Of a DNA stretch of 11,378 bases, positions 7,405-11,378 are shown one piece after another. The translations under genes were made by a program, and so were the position numbers. The DNA lies in contig JAEXTA010000044.1 in assembly GCA_023453665.1 (NCBI GenBank), positions 1 through 11,378 on the forward strand. Direction: 5' to 3'. This DNA is from Bacteroidota bacterium. GTDB taxonomy: Bacteria > Bacteroidota > Ignavibacteria > Ignavibacteriales > Ignavibacteriaceae. How positions within the stretch are numbered: the stretch's first letter is position 1; each line of letters opens with the position of its first letter. Below the pieces are notes generated by a model. It saw only the letters and a program-made list of their open reading frames with translations. It was not told the origin of the DNA and did not search any database.

Positions 7405-7992
7405 ATGGACATACAAAAATTTATTTCAGATAGCTTACAGGAAAGTTCAGAAACAAAACTTAAAATTATTGAGAGTTGTTCTGCTGACATTATTTCTGCA
7501 ATTGAACTGCTTGTTAATTGTTATAAAAATTCAAACAAACTTTTACTTTGCGGTAACGGCGGAAGTGCTGCTGACTGCCAGCACATTGCAACAGAGTTTA
7601 TGATTCGCTTAAGTCATCACATTCAGCGATCGGCATTGCCTGCAATTGCTATCACAACGGATTCATCTAACTTAACGGCGGGTGGCAATGATATTGGTTT
7701 TGAAAATGTATTTGCACGCAACGTTGAAGGACTTGGAAACAAAGGTGATGTATTGCTTGCAATATCTACAAGCGGCAACTCACCTAACGTTATTAAAGCT
7801 GTTGATATGGCTCATCAAAAAGGTATGAAAGTAATTGCTTTTCTAGGCGGCACAGGCGGTAAGTTAAAATCTTTAGTTGATAATCCGATCGTCATTCCAT
7901 CATCAAACACGCAAAGGATACAGGAAGGGCATATAACTGTGGCGCATATTATCTGTGAAATGGTAGAAGAGAGGCTGTATGGAGAAGAATAA
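7405..7992 (+). CDS. gmhA: Sedoheptulose-7-phosphate isomerase (phosphoheptose isomerase)
   Basis: A cytosolic SIS-domain isomerase of 195 residues converting sedoheptulose 7-phosphate to D-glycero-D-manno-heptose 7-phosphate, the first step towards ADP- or GDP-heptose for LPS core or surface glycans. Phosphate-binding loops are CGNGGSAADCQH (49-60) and ISTSGNSPNVI (120-130). His60, Glu64, Gln173 and His181 line up with the zinc and catalytic residues of E. coli GmhA (His61, Glu65, Gln172, His180), which separates it from DiaA-like relatives lacking the site. Length fits. No other heptose gene (gmhB, hldE) is nearby. The start at 7405 follows the PIN gene by 18 bases with no evident Shine-Dalgarno, so it may be co-transcribed with the preceding pair. 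A palindromic repeat begins 18 bases after its stop. Confidence 0.93.
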   Translation: MDIQKFISDSLQESSETKLKIIESCSADIISAIELLVNCYKNSNKLLLCGNGGSAADCQHIATEFMIRLSHHIQRSALPAIAITTDSSNLTAGGNDIGFENVFARNVEGLGNKGDVLLAISTSGNSPNVIKAVDMAHQKGMKVIAFLGGTGGKLKSLVDNPIVIPSSNTQRIQEGHITVAHIICEMVEERLYGEE

Positions 7993-8010
7993 CAATTTAA
8001 CATAAATTTT

Positions 8011-8042
8011 GTGTCAGTCTGAGCGAAGTCGAAGACTGAATA
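8011..8042 (-). repeat. Palindromic hairpin repeat, copy R2
   Basis: Perfect 7-bp arms TCAGTCT (8014-8020) and AGACTGA (8033-8039) enclose a 12-base loop. Read on the minus strand it is the same family as R1, sharing TTCGAC, GCTCAGACTGACA and a similar loop. It lies between gmhA and the broken GIY-YIG gene. Its outer end GTGTCA mirrors the outer TGACAC of copy R3, so R2 and R3 form inverted ends around that gene. Confidence 0.8.
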
Positions 8043-8057
8043 TCAGCACAGTTTGAT

Positions 8058-8375
8058 ATGTCAAATAATTATTTTGTTTACATACTGCTATGTGGTGATG
8101 GAAGCTACTATACAGGGGTAACCGCTGATTTAGAAAAACGATTAGCAGAACACCAGACGGGCTTAACAGAAAATTACACAAGTAAAAGACTCCCGGTCAG
8201 ATTAGTTTACTCAGCGACATTCCAGGATATAAACCACGCTATCAAAATTGAAAAGCAATTATAAGGTTGGAGCAGGAAAAAGAAAGAAGCATTAATCAAT
8301 GGTGAATATGATTTGCTTAAAAGATTGGCTGAGTGCAGAAACGAAACTCATTATCTAAACAGAGAGAAATTATAA
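8058..8375 (+). pseudogene. Small GIY-YIG nuclease gene interrupted by an in-frame stop
   Basis: The first 68 residues read as the small single-domain GIY-YIG (UPF0213/YhbQ-like) family: FVYILLCGDGSYYTGVT (6-22) carries the two Tyr-containing motifs, then DLEKRLAEH with the conserved Arg, and SKRLPVRLVY. At 8262-8264 a TAA follows EKQL. In the same frame the family C-terminus continues without a shift: GWSRKKKEALINGEYDLLKRLAECRNETHYLN, ending at TAA 8373-8375. Relatives read EKQIKGWSRKKKEALI, so the stop sits where a Lys codon is expected; one base change (AAA to TAA) explains it. I infer a recent nonsense mutation or a sequencing error, because the downstream frame is still intact. A functional 68-residue short form is less likely, since the C-terminal helix is lost. 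Inverted palindromic repeats flank the gene on both sides. Confidence 0.85.
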
Positions 8376-8379
8376 TAAA

Positions 8380-8411
8380 TATTCATCCCCCGACTGCGCT
8401 CGGGATGACAC
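8380..8411 (+). repeat. Palindromic hairpin repeat, copy R3
   Basis: Arms TCATCCC (8383-8389) and GGGATGA (8402-8408) form a perfect 7-bp stem around a 12-base loop containing CGACTGCGCTC. It is the same family as R1 and, inverted, R2. Aligned with R2 over 32 bases without gaps it has 24 matches; six of the eight differences are paired, compensating changes in the stem. It sits between the 3' ends of the GIY-YIG remnant (+) and the DUF192 gene (-), where it could also stop transcription, although no strong T run follows on either side. Confidence 0.8.
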
Positions 8412-8420
8412 ATAGAAATT

Positions 8421-8984
8421 TTATAACCCTAATCTCGTTCCCATCCATGAAATTTTATCGCCTTCTTTAATTCCATACTTATCACAAAATCCGCCCACAA
8501 CTTCAACAACATACTTTGCAGGTTTTGTTGAAGGATAAGATTGATCGGAAAGAACCTTTGTACTTTTATGAATTGTCACAATCTCTTTATTTGAATTAAC
8601 AAAAATCATATCAAGAGAGATCAATGTATTTCTCATCCAAAATGATCTTGGAGATTCATCAGGAAAAATAAATAACATTCCATGGTTTTCTTTCATCTCT
8701 TTTCTGTTCATTAATCCAAGCTGTGTTTCGTATTCATCCGCGGCGTATTCCATTTCAATTTTTGTTTTGGTGTTGCCGAGACTATCGGTGAAAACAAGTT
8801 CACCTTCTTTTGTAAAAGTGTAATAGGTCACTTCATGTTTACCGTTGTTGATAAAATTATTTATGATAAAAAATCCCGCCGCTAAAATGAGTAACGCAAT
8901 TGCGACTATCCTGTTGACCGGTAATTTTTTTTTGCTGCTTTTTTGATTAGTACTTTCAGTTTTTTTCAGATTCTTTTGAGCCAT
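8421..8984 (-). CDS. DUF192 family protein, membrane-anchored
   Basis: A 187-residue protein with a Lys-rich N-terminus (1-21), one hydrophobic segment (about 25-43, IVAIALLILAAGFFIINNF) and a C-terminal DUF192 domain (about 75-185). Domain marks are QLGLMNRKEM (88-97), GMLFIF (102-107), the strongly conserved SFWMRNTLISLDMIFV (114-129) and YVVEVVGGFCDKYGIKEGD (158-176). Positive residues before the hydrophobic stretch predict the domain lies on the periplasmic side, held by an uncleaved anchor. The biochemical role of DUF192 proteins is not established. There is no Cys lipobox. The ATG at 8984 is the only good start, and a possible Bacteroidota-type promoter lies just upstream. It is divergent from the hydrolase gene with 53 bases between the starts. 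Confidence 0.9.
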   Translation of the reverse strand: MAQKNLKKTESTNQKSSKKKLPVNRIVAIALLILAAGFFIINNFINNGKHEVTYYTFTKEGELVFTDSLGNTKTKIEMEYAADEYETQLGLMNRKEMKENHGMLFIFPDESPRSFWMRNTLISLDMIFVNSNKEIVTIHKSTKVLSDQSYPSTKPAKYVVEVVGGFCDKYGIKEGDKISWMGTRLGL

Positions 8985-9009
8985 AATTATTTTCCCGATA
9001 TTTACTCAT

Positions 9010-9017
9010 CAAATATA
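9010..9017 (-). promoter_or_regulatory. Possible Bacteroidota-type -7 element for the DUF192 gene
   Basis: On the minus strand TATATTTG fits the Bacteroidota consensus TAnnTTTG exactly. An ATTG (9036-9039 on the plus strand, consensus TTTG) lies 18 bases upstream as a -33 element. This would place transcription start about 20 bases before the ATG at 8984. The motif is short and AT-rich, so a chance match is possible, and Ignavibacteria-type organisms may not use this consensus. Confidence 0.3.
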
Positions 9018-9037
9018 AGCAAAGAGAACATCATACA

Positions 9038-9886
9038 ATGAGTAAAATTATTGACCGTGAAGTAATCGAACTAAATGAAACTCAACAGAAAATGATTGTC
9101 AGCGGATGGGGAGAATCTACTCTTACTAATACAGTTGTTGAAAAGATGACATATCTTTCTGATAATTTAAAAGTAAAGGGTTACATTGCTTATCCCAAAG
9201 ATGATTCAAAAAAATATCCGTGTATAATCTGGAACAGAGGCGGGATTGGTAATGCCGGTGCTATCGATGCATTCACTGCTCGCGGTATTTACGGACAACT
9301 TGCAAGCTGGGGATATTGTGTTTTCGCATCTCAATATCGGGGCAATGATGGTGGTGAAGGATATGATGAATTTGGAGGAGTGGATGTTAACGATGTTCTC
9401 AATCTTATTCCCCTTGCTGATGAATTAGTGCAGGCAGATAATACTGTTTGGGGAATTGAAGGCTGGAGCCGCGGTGGTATGATGACTTATCTTACATTAA
9501 CACAAACAAACATCTTTAAAGCTGCAATTGTACTTGGTGGAATTGCAAACCTTCGCTGTAATTCTGATGAAAGCAAATTTATGAGAAGATTGTACGAACA
9601 TACAATGGGTAAGTATGAACAGGAAGATTTTAAAGCTAAGTGCGGAACAAGATCAATAATAAATTTTCCTGAAAAACTTTCGCAAACAACACCGATGCTG
9701 ATCATTCACGGGAATGCCGATGACAGAGTTTTACCTCATGATTCAATTGACCTTTCGTATAAACTTCTTGATTTAAAAATACCGTTCCGTTTGGTAATGC
9801 TTGAAAGCGGTGATCATTTTATGAAATCACACCGCAAAGAAGTTGATGAGATGAGAAAGAAATGGTTTGAGAAGTATCTTAAATAA
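9038..9886 (+). CDS. Alpha/beta hydrolase, prolyl oligopeptidase (S9)-like
   Basis: A 282-residue alpha/beta hydrolase without a signal peptide, so probably cytosolic. After an N-terminal strand region (LKVKGYIAYPKD, 44-55) the catalytic fold carries an oxyanion-type segment IIWNRGG (63-69), the nucleophile elbow GWSRGG with Ser144, the acid loop HGNADDRV with Asp228, and GDHFMKSH with His260. Spacing and the HGxxDxxV pattern match the catalytic domain of S9-family peptidases and dienelactone-hydrolase relatives. It lacks the S9 propeller domain, so it is a stand-alone hydrolase, and the substrate (peptide, ester or other) cannot be told. The ATG at 9038 is the evident start. A candidate promoter with TTGAGC (8976-8981) and TATTTA (8999-9004), 17 bases apart, lies upstream but is weak evidence. 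Its 3' end faces the second T9SS gene. Confidence 0.88.
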   Translation: MSKIIDREVIELNETQQKMIVSGWGESTLTNTVVEKMTYLSDNLKVKGYIAYPKDDSKKYPCIIWNRGGIGNAGAIDAFTARGIYGQLASWGYCVFASQYRGNDGGEGYDEFGGVDVNDVLNLIPLADELVQADNTVWGIEGWSRGGMMTYLTLTQTNIFKAAIVLGGIANLRCNSDESKFMRRLYEHTMGKYEQEDFKAKCGTRSIINFPEKLSQTTPMLIIHGNADDRVLPHDSIDLSYKLLDLKIPFRLVMLESGDHFMKSHRKEVDEMRKKWFEKYLK

Positions 9887-9894
9887 GGATTAAG

Positions 9895-9936
9895 AGTAAG
9901 AATAAGATAAAATTTTTTTTATATCTTATTCTTACT
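9895..9936. terminator. 15-bp perfect inverted repeat between convergent genes (candidate bidirectional terminator)
   Basis: AGTAAGAATAAGATA (9895-9909) and TATCTTATTCTTACT (9922-9936) are perfectly complementary, separated by 12 bases that include eight Ts. It fills the 62-base gap between the stop of the hydrolase (+, 9886) and the stop of the T9SS protein (-, 9949). Position and symmetry suit termination in both directions. The stem is very AT-rich and the flanking T runs are short, so efficiency is uncertain. Confidence 0.55.
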
Positions 9937-9948
9937 TTAATTTATTGA

Positions 9949-11378
9949 TTACTTTAATAAAATCATCTTCTTAGTTTCAACAAAATCACCAACCTTTAAC
10001 TGGTAATAATAAACACCGCTAGCTAGGTTACCGGCATTAAATTCAACTTCATGATCACCGTACGGTTTTTCTTCGTTGACCAAAGTTGCGACTTCTCTTC
10101 CTAATATATCATATACACGTAACAACACTCGCATAGTGGATGCGTGAAAAGCATCCCCAACAGTAAATTTTATTTTTGTGGTTGGATTGAAGGGATTGGG
10201 ATAGTTGTAAGATAGAGAAAAATTATATATGTCATTCTCATTATCATTAACGTGAACAACTTTGTTGTTTGTTACATACATCCCTGCCCCGTATGTTCCG
10301 GCAAAAAGGTATCCATCAGGACTCTCAAGAAATGAAATTACAGGATTATCTAATTCTGTACCTGAACTTATATCTTCCCAAGTTATTCCATTGTCGTGTG
10401 ATCTGATAATCCCAATCGAATAACCACCAGAGTATATACGTTGATCACTAAGTACTTTTATTGTTGTGGCTGAAATACTCTTAACTTTTTCCCAATTTGT
10501 CCCATTATCTAAAGAACGAAATATCCCTCCTCCAGATTGAAGAGCAATATCATCACTTATAAAAACACCACCGTTATTATTAACTGCTATGGCAGATATG
10601 CTGTGGTGACCACCATTTACTTGTTCGAATAACTGTCCTTGGTTAGTTGATCTATATACATTTGCACTATTAGTGATGAATATATGATTTTCATTATTAA
10701 TAATTATGTCCTCAGTCCAGTAATGTAATCCATTATTCCATATTTCCCATGAATCACCATTATTATATGATATTCGCGCATAATTACTTGAAGTTGCTAT
10801 TAAAGCCCCATCCTCTCTAATTAATAGTTTGTTTATATATAATGTGTCTGGAAAACTGGTTAATTCCCAAGTTAATCCATTATCAAATGAACGGAATAAT
10901 CTTCCGGGATAAACTGCAGCGAATAGAATGGAGTCATTTTTTAGAGCAACATCTCTAACATCCTCGAATCCGAGATTGTTCCAGGTTTCATTAACTAAAT
11001 CAAAGCAATGAACACCTCCGGAAGTAGCTGCGAATACTCTCTGTTCTGTATGGTTTATTGACATTGATTTTACAACAGAAGTTGGTATTCCAATTTGCTG
11101 CCATGATGAACCGTTATCTTTAGATTTATAAACTCCACCATTTCTTTCAGAACCAATAAATAAATTTCCGACCTGATCCTGTTTTAATCTAAAAATATTT
11201 TTATTCAATAATCCTGTATTAGATTGAATCCAGGTCCTCCCGCAGTCTGATGAACTAAAAACCCCATCGTTAAAAGTTCCGGCAACAATTAGATTATCAT
11301 CAGTCACTATAATTGACTGAACAATAGTATCTTCAAGCCCTATTTGTTGCCATGATTCACCGTAGTCGGAAGATATAT
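9949..11378 (-). CDS. Asp-box beta-propeller protein with T9SS type A sorting domain (5' end outside window)
   Basis: The frame stays open to the window edge. The GTG at 11305-11307 is not a real start, because upstream codons read SSDYGESWQQIG, another Asp box. Motifs in order from the N-terminal side: SSDYGESW, SSDCGRTW, KSKDNGSSW, RSFDNGLTW, RSTNQGQLF, RSLDNGTNW and RSHDNGITW, consistent with propeller blades. The tail from YNYPNPFNPTTKI to KKMILLK (about 9952-10215) is a T9SS type A sorting domain, so the protein is exported and processed or attached at the cell surface. Unlike the left-edge relative it has no FN3-like PVELL segment between propeller and tail. Between TTKI and RVYDILG the tail is 5 residues longer than in the left protein, and a small palindrome (10138-10156) lies in that stretch. 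The signal peptide is outside the window. The ligand is unknown. Confidence 0.9.
   Translation of the reverse strand, partial: ISSDYGESWQQIGLEDTIVQSIIVTDDNLIVAGTFNDGVFSSSDCGRTWIQSNTGLLNKNIFRLKQDQVGNLFIGSERNGGVYKSKDNGSSWQQIGIPTSVVKSMSINHTEQRVFAATSGGVHCFDLVNETWNNLGFEDVRDVALKNDSILFAAVYPGRLFRSFDNGLTWELTSFPDTLYINKLLIREDGALIATSSNYARISYNNGDSWEIWNNGLHYWTEDIIINNENHIFITNSANVYRSTNQGQLFEQVNGGHHSISAIAVNNNGGVFISDDIALQSGGGIFRSLDNGTNWEKVKSISATTIKVLSDQRIYSGGYSIGIIRSHDNGITWEDISSGTELDNPVISFLESPDGYLFAGTYGAGMYVTNNKVVHVNDNENDIYNFSLSYNYPNPFNPTTKIKFTVGDAFHASTMRVLLRVYDILGREVATLVNEEKPYGDHEVEFNAGNLASGVYYYQLKVGDFVETKKMILLK
10138..10156. repeat. Short palindrome inside the T9SS sorting domain coding region
   Basis: GGATGC (10138-10143) and GCATCC (10151-10156) form a 6-bp stem around a 7-base loop. 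On the minus strand it encodes part of GDAFHASTM, an insertion-like segment in the sorting domain absent from the left-edge relative. It could be a short mobile palindrome tolerated in frame, or simply chance. Confidence 0.35.

Noticed and set aside
8011..8411. CRISPR array made of the repeated hairpins
   Set aside because: Only two copies flank a gene, they are inverted rather than direct, and there are no regular spacers.
8421..9037. DUF192 protein as a lipoprotein or cleaved secreted protein
   Set aside because: There is no Cys lipobox and no clear signal-peptidase site after the hydrophobic segment; an uncleaved anchor fits better.

Overview
The window looks like a chromosomal stretch from an AT-rich, Gram-negative member of the Bacteroidota/Chlorobi/Ignavibacteria assemblage, most likely an Ignavibacteria-type bacterium. 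The evidence is two large cell-surface or secreted proteins ending in type IX secretion (T9SS) sorting domains with the YPNPFNPTTKI motif, a bacterial group II GGGP synthase, a heptose-pathway gene (gmhA), and weak or absent Shine-Dalgarno sequences before most genes. This assignment is inference from family content; there is no rRNA or other phylogenetic marker here.

Layout: the left edge carries the 3' part of an Asp-box beta-propeller protein with a T9SS tail (+ strand), followed by a palindromic repeat and an intrinsic terminator. A same-strand run follows: a class III-like polyphosphate kinase 2, the transcription accessory protein Tex, GGGP synthase, a 258-residue protein of unknown family that overlaps a PIN-domain ribonuclease gene by 8 bases, and sedoheptulose-7-phosphate isomerase. 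Next is a small GIY-YIG nuclease gene broken by one in-frame stop and bracketed by two inverted copies of a palindromic repeat. A DUF192 membrane-anchored protein (- strand) is divergent from an alpha/beta hydrolase (+ strand). The hydrolase converges, across a perfect 15-bp inverted repeat, on a second Asp-box/T9SS protein (- strand) that runs off the right edge.

Most genes are housekeeping or envelope functions: nucleotide recharging from polyphosphate, RNA-associated quality control (Tex), an archaeal-type ether-lipid step, heptose precursor synthesis, and exported propeller proteins. Two parts are accessory in character. One is the unknown-protein/PIN pair, which has the architecture of a toxin-antitoxin module with an unusually long partner. 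The other is the decayed GIY-YIG gene between inverted repeats. The repeat family has three copies in the window. In the two flanking copies every stem substitution is matched by a compensating change on the other arm, so the hairpin itself appears to be conserved. No tRNA, rRNA, CRISPR array, insertion sequence or riboswitch was recognised. No gene-free gap exceeds about 130 bases.
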